A stretch of 64,000 nt of DNA from Rothia mucilaginosa ATCC 25296 (GCF_000175615.1 NZ_ACVO01000005.1:1-64000); one strand, 5' to 3'. Counted from the first letter of the stretch, positions 34,944 through 44,250 are shown. Numbers and translations: made by a program. Notes: generated from the sequence alone by a model not told the origin.

Positions 34944-35891
34944 ATGAACGAACGCACTAACCACACATATGAGGCAGCGCAGCTGTACTACATCCACAAC
35001 ATGACGATGGACGCTATCGCGGCTCGTCTGGGGGTTTCTCGAGCCACTGTGTCACGTCTGCTTAAAAGTGCTCGTGAGAGCGGCATGGTACAGATTCGTC
35101 TAGATGATTCCTTCCGTGCCCGCAACGAGCTTGAGCGCCGCATCGGCGAGCGCTATAAGGTGCGCGTTACCCTCGTGAATGTCCGTTCGGACGCCACCCC
35201 CATTGCCCGTATGAGTCAGGTATCCCGTACCGCGGCGGCTCTCCTTGATTCCCTGATTGATAATGGAACGAGCCTGGGCGTGGCGTGGGGGTCGACTATG
35301 ACTGAGATTTCTCGTCATCTGCCGCGTCGTCCTCTGAAGGGTGTGACGGTGGTTCAGCTGAACGGCGCCGGTAATGCGCACCATTCGGGTATTCCGTACC
35401 TGGGCTCTCTGCTGGGGCAGCTGGTGAATGCTTATGATGCGCAGGCGATTCACTTCCCTGTTCCCGCGTTCTTTGACTATGCGGAGACGAAGACCGCCAT
35501 GTGGCGTGAGCGTAGCGTGCAGAAGAATCTGCATGCCCAGCAGAATGTTGACCTCGCTATTTTTGGCGTGGGTGCTTTTGGTGGACCTATTCCTTCTCAC
35601 GTGTATTCGGGTGGCTATTTTGAGGTGCAGGAGCAGCGTCAGTTGCGTGAGCTGGGCGTTGTGGGGGATATGTGCACAATTCTTCTGCGTGAGGACGGCT
35701 CGTGGGCTGATCTTGAGTTGAATAAGCGTGCGTCCGGTCCGACTCCGAAGGAGCTTGCCCGCATTCCGCGCCGTATTTGCGTTGCGTCCGGTACTCACCG
35801 TGTGCGTGCTTTGCGCGGCGCGTTGCGTACGGGTGCGATTACTGACTTGGTTCTTGATGATGCCCTGGCAAAGGCGCTCATGGAGAAATAG
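34944..35891 (+). CDS. SorC/DeoR-type sugar-binding transcriptional regulator
   Basis: This 315-residue regulator has an N-terminal helix-turn-helix (DAIAARLGVSRATVSRLLKSARESGMV within residues ~20-47) and a C-terminal sugar-binding SorC-like domain (GVAWGSTMTEISRHL, VVQLNGAGNAHHSG, FGVGAFGGP). Such regulators sense phosphorylated sugars or polyols. Divergent placement next to glpD makes control of the glycerol genes, with glycerol 3-phosphate as possible ligand, a fair inference. ATG 34944 is chosen because GGAGG lies upstream; a frame start at 34869 has no ribosome site. Confidence 0.87.
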   Translation: MNERTNHTYEAAQLYYIHNMTMDAIAARLGVSRATVSRLLKSARESGMVQIRLDDSFRARNELERRIGERYKVRVTLVNVRSDATPIARMSQVSRTAAALLDSLIDNGTSLGVAWGSTMTEISRHLPRRPLKGVTVVQLNGAGNAHHSGIPYLGSLLGQLVNAYDAQAIHFPVPAFFDYAETKTAMWRERSVQKNLHAQQNVDLAIFGVGAFGGPIPSHVYSGGYFEVQEQRQLRELGVVGDMCTILLREDGSWADLELNKRASGPTPKELARIPRRICVASGTHRVRALRGALRTGAITDLVLDDALAKALMEK

Positions 35892-35966
35892 CTAAAAATA
35901 ATCGCCGCGAGTGCGAGAGTCCGTGGTGATGGGGTAAAGGGGCACTTTGAATCTGAAAGGGTAGTG

Positions 35967-35996
35967 CTTGAGAGCTTTCCAGGTGAAGCTCTCAAG
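35967..35996 (+). terminator. hairpin after SorC-type gene
   Basis: CTTGAGAGCTT is the exact reverse complement of AAGCTCTCAAG, with an 8-base loop. No T-run on the + strand. Confidence 0.6.
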
Positions 35997-36056
35997 TGTC
36001 GCCTGAACAATGTTTCAATGTGCCCTTTAGTGTCGTCAAAAACTGCTTTCTGACCC

Positions 36057-36062
36057 TACAAT
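36057..36062 (+). promoter_or_regulatory. possible -10 box before propeller gene
   Basis: TACAAT lies about 92 bases before the start codon of the propeller gene. The -35 candidate (GTCAAA, 16 bases upstream) is weak. Confidence 0.35.
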
Positions 36063-36153
36063 GTGAAACGTTTGCGCATGTGAAAGTGCATATTAGTGCA
36101 CTCCGTTGAATCCAATGAAGGTGTGCGCCACTCACCGTTAGAAAGAACCAACC

Positions 36154-37530
36154 ATGACTCCCACCTATAACGCCCAGGCGAATCCGCACCTGGGCGCACC
36201 CGGCATTACCACCATGCACGGTGATGCCCAGTCTTCCGACGCTACTCCTCTTGCCGGCCCCGGCGCTGGCGACTGGAAGATTACCGGCACGAAGCTCGGC
36301 GGCGCCTGCCCGACGATCCTTGCTGGACGCGACGGCTTCATTCAGGTGCTCTGCACCCAGGTTTTCGCCCACGGCGAGTTCATTACCCCGAAACTCTCTA
36401 TCCTTGACCCGCATACCGGCCGCGAGCTCTCCCACTTGGACATCCCGAAGGGCGCACTGCTGGGCGGCGTGTACGCCTACCTCGACGCGCAGGACCGAAT
36501 GGTTCTGGTGGATGGCTCTCAGTGTCTGCTGCGCCTCTCCCACTCTGCTGACGGACGCAGTATCCGAGTTGATGAGCGTATTGACCTGAGCCGCATGCTC
36601 GCGCAGAGCGCTAATGACGCTGTGGTTGGTCTGGTACCCGACTGGTCCGGACGCATTTGGGTTGCGACGAAGAACGGCTACATTGCGGTGATTGATTCTG
36701 CCCGCGGCACGATTCGCTCGATGCGCCTGAATAAGGCGTCGATTGCGGGTGAGCGTATCGATAACTCGATTTCGGCGTGCCCGCAGGGCGTGAGCGTGGT
36801 GACCTCCCACGCTATTTATATGCTGAACGCTACCGCAACCGGCGCGCCCACCCTCAAGTGGTGGCATGCGTACGACCGCGGTAGCGCCCGCAAGCCCGGT
36901 AAGCTCGCGTGGGGTTCCGGTGCCTCCCCGACGTTCTTCGGTCCGCACGGTTCGGATTACGTGATGCTGACCGATAACTCTGATATTCAGGAATCGGTCA
37001 TTGTGTACCGCACCGATAACGGCGCGAAGGTCGGTAGCGTCGGCCTGTTTACTGCCGGTACCTCTGGCACTGAGAACTCCATGATCGGTGTGGGTAACAC
37101 GATGGTCGGTGCAAGCACCTACGGCTACCCCTACCCGAAGTACCCGGAGGGCGCCGGCCCGTCGGTTCCTGCGAATGCGCTTTTTGCTCCCGGTATGGAG
37201 CGTTGGGATATTACCGACCGCGGTCTGCGGAAGATCTGGGACCGTAAGGATGTGTACTCTTCGGCTGTTCCTCGCTATTCCACCGCTGACGGCCTGATTT
37301 ACACCTGTGAGCGTCGCCGCGGTCCGGCTGGCTTGGCGAATGGTGCTTACGCGTGGGCTGTCGCGCTAGACATGGAAACCGGTAAGACGATGCACGAGCA
37401 GCGCCTGCCTCAGCATGTGAGCCTGCTGCTTGGCGGTGGCGACACCCTGCAAATGGTGGGCACGATTGACCGTTACGGCACCTGGTGGCAGGGCACAATT
37501 AGCGGCGTGTACCGTATCGCGAAGGCTTAG
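36154..37530 (+). CDS. uncharacterised beta-propeller-like protein
   Basis: This 458-residue protein is of unknown function. It has repeated blade-like segments with SGRIWVATKNGYIAVID, PKLSILDPHTGRELSHLD and TVWAVALDMETGKTM-type strands, suggesting a PQQ/YVTN-like beta-propeller. It has no signal peptide or membrane helix, so it should be cytoplasmic, unless it is carried by a partner. A short N-terminal low-complexity stretch (residues 1-40) precedes the fold. AAAGAACC lies upstream of ATG 36154. The next gene starts 12 bases after its stop, so the pair is an operon. Codons end in G/T more than in most neighbours. Confidence 0.75.
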   Translation: MTPTYNAQANPHLGAPGITTMHGDAQSSDATPLAGPGAGDWKITGTKLGGACPTILAGRDGFIQVLCTQVFAHGEFITPKLSILDPHTGRELSHLDIPKGALLGGVYAYLDAQDRMVLVDGSQCLLRLSHSADGRSIRVDERIDLSRMLAQSANDAVVGLVPDWSGRIWVATKNGYIAVIDSARGTIRSMRLNKASIAGERIDNSISACPQGVSVVTSHAIYMLNATATGAPTLKWWHAYDRGSARKPGKLAWGSGASPTFFGPHGSDYVMLTDNSDIQESVIVYRTDNGAKVGSVGLFTAGTSGTENSMIGVGNTMVGASTYGYPYPKYPEGAGPSVPANALFAPGMERWDITDRGLRKIWDRKDVYSSAVPRYSTADGLIYTCERRRGPAGLANGAYAWAVALDMETGKTMHEQRLPQHVSLLLGGGDTLQMVGTIDRYGTWWQGTISGVYRIAKA

Positions 37531-37541
37531 AGGAGTAGAAA

Positions 37542-38345
37542 ATGACTAAGAATAATCTGATGAACGCTTCTCGCCGTACCGCGTTGAAGGTTGCGGGCGC
37601 TTCGGCTGCCCTGGTGGCTGGCGGCGTGAGCGCTGCGGAGGCGGCAACTCGTTCGGGTGGTAAGCGCGCTCGCGTGACCCCTGTGACCCAGCGCCCTGGT
37701 GGACAGCGTGGTGGACAGCGCGGTCAGCACGGTGGTGGACAGAACGGCGGCGTGGCGAGTTCTGCGCTGGTGCAGGTTCCGATGCGCTATAACGAGTCGT
37801 GCATCCGCCTGGAGTTGAAGGGTGCTAACGGTGTGCAGGCTGTGTCTTTGCAGACTCAGCCGGCGCGTACTGTTGCTTTCCGGAATCTGCCGACTCGCCT
37901 GAGCATTATTAATGAGGGCAATTCGACGCTGCCGGTGGGTACTCGTCTGATGGTGCGTGCTCGCGCGCAGGACCCGAAGACTGGTTTGCTGTTGAATCCT
38001 GCGGTGACTCTTCGTGTTACCTCGGGTCAGGCAGTGCTACCTTCGGGTAACCTGGGTGCTTCGGTCCTGGTGGCTCCTGTGGATGCTCTGAATCTTGATG
38101 CGGTGCGCCGTAGCGAGCAGACCGGTCAGGCTGGTGCCGGTACTGAGAATGTTCTGGAGTTGCGCACCGCTATTCCTCGCGGTCATTGCCTGGATGTTCA
38201 GCTGAATTATCAGGTGGCTTCGGGTGTTGCCGGTTCTGCGTTGAAGCAGGTTCATGTGAGCGCCGTGCTGGATATGGCTGCGGCTGGTTTGTCCTCGTCG
38301 TTCTATGAGGTGCAGAGTCCGGCTGTGGTTGCTTCGCTGAACTAG
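37542..38345 (+). CDS. Tat-exported protein of unknown function
   Basis: This 267-residue protein has a twin-arginine signal at its N-terminus (ASRRTALKVAG near residues 9-19), a hydrophobic stretch (ASAALVAGGVSAAEA) and a likely AEA cleavage site near residue 34. A Gly/Arg/Gln/His-rich linker (about residues 38-70) follows, then a mostly beta domain with no recognised family (IRLELKGANGVQAVSLQTQ and on). No C-terminal anchor is seen. AGGAGTAG precedes ATG 37542. Co-expression with the propeller gene is clear from spacing; their joint role is unknown. Confidence 0.75.
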   Translation: MTKNNLMNASRRTALKVAGASAALVAGGVSAAEAATRSGGKRARVTPVTQRPGGQRGGQRGQHGGGQNGGVASSALVQVPMRYNESCIRLELKGANGVQAVSLQTQPARTVAFRNLPTRLSIINEGNSTLPVGTRLMVRARAQDPKTGLLLNPAVTLRVTSGQAVLPSGNLGASVLVAPVDALNLDAVRRSEQTGQAGAGTENVLELRTAIPRGHCLDVQLNYQVASGVAGSALKQVHVSAVLDMAAAGLSSSFYEVQSPAVVASLN

Positions 38346-38446
38346 CAGTTGGGCTGGCTCCTGTGAAGGAAGGGCACGGCGGGGGAGCGGCTCCGTTGTG
38401 TGTTTTTATACCTCTATATATAGGCGCCTGTTCAAAAAGGTATCGT

Positions 38447-38486
38447 GAAAGGTCGGGGTCGTTCGTGGGAACGGCCCCGACCTTTG
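38447..38486. terminator. bidirectional terminator between Tat protein gene and LysR gene
   Basis: AAAGGTCGGGG / CCCCGACCTTT is an 11-bp perfect stem, extended inside by GTCGTTC / GAACGGC. Serves convergent genes. Confidence 0.85.
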
Positions 38487-38526
38487 CATTGTCTAGTCTG
38501 CCGGCATGGGTGGCAGCTGGTTTTTC

Positions 38527-39453
38527 TTATGCGGTTTCGGTCTTTTCATGCTCGCCGAATGCTACCTTGACCGCGTGGTGCAGTGCTTCACGCACCATGG
38601 CGATGGCGGGGTTGGCGGCGGACTCTCGGCGTACGGCGGTAAAGATTTTGCGGGAGGGCTTGCCGGGCAGCTCCACGATGCGTAGCCCCTCGGTGGTGGA
38701 GAGCGAAGAAAGGATGAAGCCGGGCACGATGGTGACGGCGAATCCTGCTTTGACGAGGTTGGAGTTCGTGATCATGTCGTTGGCGCTGTAGCGGATGACC
38801 GGTTCGAATCCTGCGGTGCGGCACTGGTTGAGTGCCCAGCTGCGGGAGGTGTTCTGCTCCATTTCGAGAACCCAGGGCAGTGCGTGCGCTTCCTCAATCG
38901 AGGTGATGGTGGAGGTGCTGGGCACAATCAGGCTGAGCGGGTCTTCGGTGAGTAGCTCGGAGTGCAGTTCGGGGTATTCGGGGATGTGATGGTGCGGGTA
39001 GGCTTCGGAGAGCACCATGTCGTATTCGCGGCTTCGGGTCAGGGAGGTTCCGGTTTCGGGGTCGATTTGCAGTACTTGTAGGGTGAGTGAGGGTGCGTGT
39101 TCGGCAAGGTAGCTGAGGGTTTCCGGTAGCAGTGCGAAGGCCGCGGACTGGAAGATGGCGAGGCGGACTATACCTGCGGGTTCGCCGGTGAGGTTGGCGA
39201 CGGAGGTTTGCATGCGGTCAAGTTCGCGCAGGATGCTGCGGGCGCTGTCGACGATGATGAGTCCGGCGCTGGTGAGCTGTACGCGCCTGCCGATGCGCTG
39301 CAGAAGCGGGGTGCCGGTTTCTTTCTCGAGGGTGGCAATCTGCTGGGAGACGGCGGAGGGGGTGAGGCTGAGTGCTTCGGCTGCGGCGATGACGGTGCCG
39401 CGTTCTTGGATTTCGAGGAGCATTTGCATACGTCGGATGTCGTAGATGGACAT
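38527..39453 (-). CDS. LysR-type transcriptional regulator
   Basis: This 308-residue regulator has an N-terminal helix-turn-helix (GTVIAAAEALSLTPSAVSQQIATLE region, residues ~17-42) and a periplasmic-binding-like effector domain (VRLAIFQSAAFALLPETL and on). The start at 39453 is chosen because GAGGGAGGAAAAT lies directly upstream. It diverges from putA over a 512-base gap, so control of proline catabolism is a reasonable inference. The ligand cannot be told from the sequence. Confidence 0.88.
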   Translation of the reverse strand: MSIYDIRRMQMLLEIQERGTVIAAAEALSLTPSAVSQQIATLEKETGTPLLQRIGRRVQLTSAGLIIVDSARSILRELDRMQTSVANLTGEPAGIVRLAIFQSAAFALLPETLSYLAEHAPSLTLQVLQIDPETGTSLTRSREYDMVLSEAYPHHHIPEYPELHSELLTEDPLSLIVPSTSTITSIEEAHALPWVLEMEQNTSRSWALNQCRTAGFEPVIRYSANDMITNSNLVKAGFAVTIVPGFILSSLSTTEGLRIVELPGKPSRKIFTAVRRESAANPAIAMVREALHHAVKVAFGEHEKTETA

Positions 39454-39965
39454 ATTTTCCTCCCTGGTGCACTCGGCATTGCGCTGGCTGTGGTTGCCAC
39501 CGTATTCCATGGTGCGTCTCTCATCGTGGACTCTTGTATATGGTACCGCGCGGGCTTCCGGCTGGCTCTTTTTGAGACGCCTGAAATGGGGTGCCGGCAT
39601 GTTGGCTTGTGTAGCGAGTATTTTCGCGCTGAATGTGATGATTCTTGGGGTTGAAGATGCTTTTGGGACTGGTTTTGAAGTGTTCGATTGTTACGAAATC
39701 GGTTCGGTATTTGCTTTCTGAAAGTGCTAGCCTGAGAGAGATGGATAGCGATGTCGCTACAAACTTCACCTTGTCTCTTCGAACAGGAGGTTCGGAGGGG
39801 GCGTGGGGTGAAAACCTCACCGCACAATCATTTAGAAAAACTAAATGGATTTTGGAAAAAACATTCAGTTTTTCTAATGAGGTATTTATTACCCTTTTGT
39901 GGTGAAATAGAGACATCGCCAAACGTGGTGTGCACCGCACACAGTGAGATAGTTAGGAGTCAAGG
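39454..39965. other. LysR-putA intergenic region
   Basis: About 512 bases without a credible gene, AT-richer than the coding DNA around. The main feature is a 16-base inverted repeat at 39832-39877 (separate entry). GTTAGGAG for putA lies at 39953-39960. No strong -35/-10 pair was found. Confidence 0.45.
39832..39877 (+). repeat. long AT-rich inverted repeat before putA
   Basis: TTAGAAAAACTAAATG (39832-39847) and CATTCAGTTTTTCTAA (39862-39877) are reverse complements at 15 of 16 positions, with a 14-base spacer. The outer 11 bases are perfect. It lies about 90 bases before the putA start codon. Confidence 0.7.
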
Positions 39966-42900
39966 ATGACCCATCCTTTCGCATCTGAGCACTACCAGAA
40001 GATGGCTCTGGAAGCTCGTCAGCTTGTTCGTCAGTGGGTAAATGAGTCCCAGTCGATCAAGCCCACCTTCGCGGCTGAGCAGCTCGCCGGTGTTCTGAAG
40101 GACCCCAATGGTCTTCCCTTCACCGTCGGCTTTGTTGATGGCGTTATTCGCCCCGAAGACGACAACGTCTCCGGCCGCAACCTTTCCCGTATTTCCGGCC
40201 TGGCACCTTCCTTCCTGCCCTGGTACATGAAGTCCGCTGTTGGCTTCGGTGGCAAGCTGGCTGGCAAGGTCGCATGGCCCACCGTTCCCGTTGCACGCCG
40301 CGTGCTGCGCGAGATGGTTGGTCACCTGATCGTCGACGCTTCCGAGGAGAAGCTGGGCGACGCAATCGCAGAGCTGACCAAGACCGGTAACCGCCTGAAC
40401 GTCAACCTGCTCGGTGAGGCAGTTCTGGGTGACAAGGAAGCAGAGCACCGCCTGGCTGAGACCAAGCGCCTGCTGGCACGTGACGACGTTGACTACGTCT
40501 CCATCAAGGTGTCCGCTGTTTCCGGCCCCCACCAGCACTGGGCATTCGACGAGGTCGTTGAGACCGCAGTTCGTCGCCTGACCCCCCTGTACGAGCTGGC
40601 TGCATCCACCTCCCCCAAGAAGTTCATCAACCTGGACATGGAGGAATACAAGGACCTGGACCTCACCATTGAGGTGTTCACCAAGATCCTGGACCAGCCC
40701 CACCTGAAGGACCTCGAAGCCGGTATCGTGCTTCAGGCATACCTGCCCGACACCCTGGCTGCAATGCAGCACCTGCAGGAGTGGTCCGCAAAGCGCGTTG
40801 CTGCTGGCGGCGCAGGCATCAAGGTCCGCCTGGTGAAGGGTGCAAACCTCTCCATGGAAATCGTGGAAGCTGTTATGCACGGCTGGCCGCTGACCACCTG
40901 GGACACCAAGCAGGCTGCTGACACCAACTACAAGCGCGTTCTGGACTACGCACTGCGCCCCGAGCACGTGAAGAACGTTCGCCTCGGTATTGCAGGCCAC
41001 AACCTCTTCGACGTTGCTTTCGCACTGCTGCTGTCCGAGGACCGCGGCGTGAAGGATCGCGTCGAGTTCGAGATGCTGATCGGTATGGCTGAGCAGCAGG
41101 CTGAGATTATCCGCCGCCGCGTTGGCCACCTGCTGCTGTACGTGCCCGTCGTGAACCCCAAGGAATTCGACGTTGCAATCGCATACCTGATCCGTCGTCT
41201 CGAGGAGAACGCTTCCTCCGAGAACTTCATGTCCGGTATCTTCGACCTGGCAACCGACGAGTCCATCTTCAAGCGCGAAGAGGACCGCTTCATGCGTGCA
41301 CTGAACTCCGTCACCGACGAGGTTCCCGCATCCAAGCGCACCCAGAACCGTCTGACCGAGAACGAGGACAACGTCTTCGTACCGGCAGGCCGCTTCGAGA
41401 ACACCCCCGACACCGACCCCGCACTCTCCGGTAACCGCGAGTGGGGCCGCGCAATCCTCGAGCGTTCCAAGACCACCAAGCTGGGCATCGAAACCCTCAA
41501 GGCTAACGAGCTGACCAGCGAAGCTGACGCTGAGAAGCTGATCAAGGAAACTGAGGAAGCCGGCAAGGCATGGGGTAAGCTCTCCGGTCACGAGCGTGCA
41601 GAGATTCTGCGCAAGGTCGGTAAGGCTATCGCACTGCGCCGCGGTGACCTGCTGGAGGTTATGGCAGCTGAGGCTGGCAAGACCCTGGAGCAGGGCGACA
41701 CCGAGGTCTCCGAGGCAATCGACTTCGCATACTACTACGCAATGCTGGCTGAGGACCTCGAGAAGATCGACGGCGCAAAGCCCAAGTCTGTTGACCTGAC
41801 CCTGGTTGTTCCCCCGTGGAACTTCCCGACCGCTATTCCCGCCGGTGGTGTTCTGGCTGGTCTGGCTGCAGGTTCTGCTGTCATCTTCAAGCCCGCAACC
41901 ATCACCGCTCGCACCGGTGCCCTGATCGCAGAGATCATGTGGGATGCAGGCGTTCCCAAGGAAGTTCTGAAGCTCGTCAAGGTTGTTGACCGCGCTGCAG
42001 GTAAGCTGCTCATCTCGCACCCCGAGGTTGACCGCCTGATCCTGACCGGTGGTTACGAGACCGCTGAGCTCTTCCGCTCCTGGCGTGATGACCTGCCCCT
42101 GTTCGGTGAGACCTCGGGTAAGAACTCCATCATCGTCACCCCGAACGCTGACATCGACCTCGCCGTCAAGGACGTCGTCTACTCGGCATTCGGTCACGCA
42201 GGTCAGAAGTGCTCCGCTGGTTCGACCGTCATCCTGGTTGGCTCCGTTGCACAGTCCGAGCGTTTCCGTCGTCAGCTGATTGACTCCGTCAGCTCCCTGC
42301 ACGTGGCACACCCGCAGGACATCGAGTCCGAGATGGGCCCCGTTGTTCAGAAGCCGGAAGAGAAGCTGTTGCGCGGTCTGACCACCCTCGGCCCGGGCGA
42401 GCGCTGGCTCATCCAGCCCAAGGAACTGGACGAGACCGGTCGCCTGTGGAGCCCCGGTGTTCGCGAGGGCGTCAAGCCCGGTTCCGAGTACCACATGACC
42501 GAGTACTTCGGCCCCATCCTGGGCATCATGACCGCTGACACCCTGGAAGAGGCAATCGAGCTGCAGAACGCACCCGACTACGGTCTGACCGCAGGTCTGC
42601 ACTCGCTGGATGCTGATGAGCTCGAGCTGTGGCTCTCCAAGGTCCAGGCAGGTAACCTGTACGTCAACCGTGCAATTACCGGTGCAATCGTTCAGCGTCA
42701 GCCCTTCGGCGGTTGGAAGAAGTCCACCGTTGGCTCCGGTACCAAGGCTGGTGGCCCCAGCTACCTGATCGCTCTGTCCGATTGGGAGCCCGCACAGGCA
42801 ACCGCGACCGCAACCACCCAGTCCGTAACCGTCCGCGAGACCCTGGCTACCATCGAGAACTCCGAGCTGGGCAAGCGCGAGGACTTCGCATTCATCAAGC

Positions 42901-43457
42901 GCGGTGTCTCCTCTGACGCACACGCTTGGGACACCGAGTTCGGCTTCGGTCACGACCCCTCGAAGCTGGGCGTGGAGCGCAACATCCTGCGCTACGTACC
43001 CACCCAGGTTCTGGTTCGTGCAGACGAGTCCGCATCCGCAGCAGAGACCCTGCGTGTTGTGCTCGCCGGTCTGGCAGCTAACGCACCGGTTGCTCTGTCC
43101 GTCGGTAAGGATCTGCCGGTCGACGTCCGTGGCGTCCTCGAGAACAAGGGCATCAAGTACGAAGTCAAGTCGGACGCTCAGTTCCGCGAGTACCTGGCTT
43201 CGAACGCTAAGACCCCGGTTCGTGCACTGGCTGGTACCCCGCTGGAAGGCACCCGTATCCGCTACATCGGTAACGATGAGAAGTCCATCTACTCGGCACT
43301 GGGCGGTCGCCCGGATGTTGCAGTGTACTTCGCACCGGTCACCGAGGCTGGCCGTATCGAGATGCTGCCCTTCCTCCGCGAGCAGGCTGTTTCGATTACC
43401 GCACACCGTTTCGGTAACCCGAACCGCTTCTCCGAGCGCGTCATTTCTTCCCGCTAA
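39966..43457 (+). CDS. putA: bifunctional proline dehydrogenase / glutamate-semialdehyde dehydrogenase
   Basis: This 1163-residue fusion oxidises proline to glutamate in two steps. The proline dehydrogenase part (about residues 60-440) is an FAD beta-barrel (GIKVRLVKGANLSMEI; IRRLEENASSENF near its end). The dehydrogenase part (about residues 500-990) has NAD-binding VPPWNFPTAIP, an LTGGYETAELF segment and the catalytic Cys749 in GHAGQKCSAGS. A ~165-residue C-terminal part follows. There is no N-terminal DNA-binding domain as in E. coli PutA, so it is not its own repressor. AGGAGTCAAGG precedes ATG 39966. Confidence 0.95.
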   Translation: MTHPFASEHYQKMALEARQLVRQWVNESQSIKPTFAAEQLAGVLKDPNGLPFTVGFVDGVIRPEDDNVSGRNLSRISGLAPSFLPWYMKSAVGFGGKLAGKVAWPTVPVARRVLREMVGHLIVDASEEKLGDAIAELTKTGNRLNVNLLGEAVLGDKEAEHRLAETKRLLARDDVDYVSIKVSAVSGPHQHWAFDEVVETAVRRLTPLYELAASTSPKKFINLDMEEYKDLDLTIEVFTKILDQPHLKDLEAGIVLQAYLPDTLAAMQHLQEWSAKRVAAGGAGIKVRLVKGANLSMEIVEAVMHGWPLTTWDTKQAADTNYKRVLDYALRPEHVKNVRLGIAGHNLFDVAFALLLSEDRGVKDRVEFEMLIGMAEQQAEIIRRRVGHLLLYVPVVNPKEFDVAIAYLIRRLEENASSENFMSGIFDLATDESIFKREEDRFMRALNSVTDEVPASKRTQNRLTENEDNVFVPAGRFENTPDTDPALSGNREWGRAILERSKTTKLGIETLKANELTSEADAEKLIKETEEAGKAWGKLSGHERAEILRKVGKAIALRRGDLLEVMAAEAGKTLEQGDTEVSEAIDFAYYYAMLAEDLEKIDGAKPKSVDLTLVVPPWNFPTAIPAGGVLAGLAAGSAVIFKPATITARTGALIAEIMWDAGVPKEVLKLVKVVDRAAGKLLISHPEVDRLILTGGYETAELFRSWRDDLPLFGETSGKNSIIVTPNADIDLAVKDVVYSAFGHAGQKCSAGSTVILVGSVAQSERFRRQLIDSVSSLHVAHPQDIESEMGPVVQKPEEKLLRGLTTLGPGERWLIQPKELDETGRLWSPGVREGVKPGSEYHMTEYFGPILGIMTADTLEEAIELQNAPDYGLTAGLHSLDADELELWLSKVQAGNLYVNRAITGAIVQRQPFGGWKKSTVGSGTKAGGPSYLIALSDWEPAQATATATTQSVTVRETLATIENSELGKREDFAFIKRGVSSDAHAWDTEFGFGHDPSKLGVERNILRYVPTQVLVRADESASAAETLRVVLAGLAANAPVALSVGKDLPVDVRGVLENKGIKYEVKSDAQFREYLASNAKTPVRALAGTPLEGTRIRYIGNDEKSIYSALGGRPDVAVYFAPVTEAGRIEMLPFLREQAVSITAHRFGNPNRFSERVISSR

Positions 43458-43486
43458 GGCGCTGTGAGAGTTTAGCTCTCTAGCCT

Positions 43487-43534
43487 AAGGCTCAGGGCCC
43501 TGCACCTTCATGGTGTAGGGCCCTGAGCCTTTTG
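43487..43534 (+). terminator. putA terminator
   Basis: AAGGCTCAGGGCCCTGCACC pairs with GGTGTAGGGCCCTGAGCCTT over 20 bp with one G-T pair. TTTT follows. Confidence 0.93.
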
Positions 43535-43790
43535 ATGTGTCTGATGGCTGTCTGCTGGAGGTGAGTAATAGGGGTGCTTCTAGGGCCTTGGGAAGGGGTG
43601 ATTGTTGGGCGGTTAGATAGGATGAGGAAAATATAGTGTCATAGAAGTGGTACGGGGGTGTTTGGACGTGCCCCGCGTTACTTCTTATGTGATAATTGGT
43701 GTAGGACGTTCCGTCATCCCACATACGGAACGACACCGTGCGCGGGACGGTCCGCGCTACGCAAGAACACACTGAAAGGACACCGCTGCT
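43535..43790. other. gcvH leader region
   Basis: About 256 bases without a gene. They hold a hairpin CGTTCCGT / ACGGAACG (43707-43714, 43725-43732) with flanking GGTGT / ACACC that can extend it, 54 bases before gcvH. GATAAT at 43691-43696 is a possible -10 but has no good -35. No glycine riboswitch core is seen. Confidence 0.45.
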
Positions 43791-44183
43791 ATGAGCAACG
43801 TTCCCGCAGAACTCTCGTACACTTCTGAGCACGAGTGGGTTTCCGCTCTCACCGCCGAGGGCACCGTACGTGTTGGTATTACCGACCACGCTCAGGATGC
43901 ACTGGGTGACGTCGTCTACGTCGACCTTCCCTCTGTCGGCGATTCTGTAGCTGCTGAGGATAGCTTCGGTGAGATTGAGTCCACCAAGTCTGTCTCCGAT
44001 CTCTTTGCTCCCATCGCTGGCGAGATTGTCGCAGTGAACGAGGGCCTGGAGGATGACCCCGCACTGGTCAACTCCGATCCCTACGGCGAGGGTTGGATCA
44101 TTGAGATTCGCCCCGAGAACGCTGATGATCTGGCTAACCTGCTGGATGCAGAGGCGTACAAGGCTGAGCTGGCTAAGCTCTAA
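43791..44183 (+). CDS. gcvH: glycine cleavage system H protein
   Basis: This small protein carries the lipoyl group of the glycine cleavage complex. The 130-residue protein has a standard fold with ITDHAQDALGDVVYVDLP and the lipoylation site ESTKSVSDL (Lys66). Length is normal. GAAAGGA precedes ATG 43791. No gcvT or gcvP gene is in this window; in mycobacteria gcvH also stands apart, next to garA and the MerR gene. It might also serve lipoate relay to other complexes, which is inference. Confidence 0.95.
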   Translation: MSNVPAELSYTSEHEWVSALTAEGTVRVGITDHAQDALGDVVYVDLPSVGDSVAAEDSFGEIESTKSVSDLFAPIAGEIVAVNEGLEDDPALVNSDPYGEGWIIEIRPENADDLANLLDAEAYKAELAKL

Positions 44184-44250
44184 GTCGATAGTCTAGCTCG
44201 ATAGACTCTATAGCTCTGGCGTCCCTCGTGTTAAGAGGTACGTACTGATG

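Noticed and set aside
39960..43406. An 1148-codon open frame on the minus strand across putA
   Set aside because: Mirror frame of putA; Cys/Gly/Leu/Val-rich product without known motifs and without a ribosome site.
43535..43790. Glycine riboswitch before gcvH
   Set aside because: No GGAGAG-type core or tandem aptamer layout could be drawn; only one simple hairpin is present.
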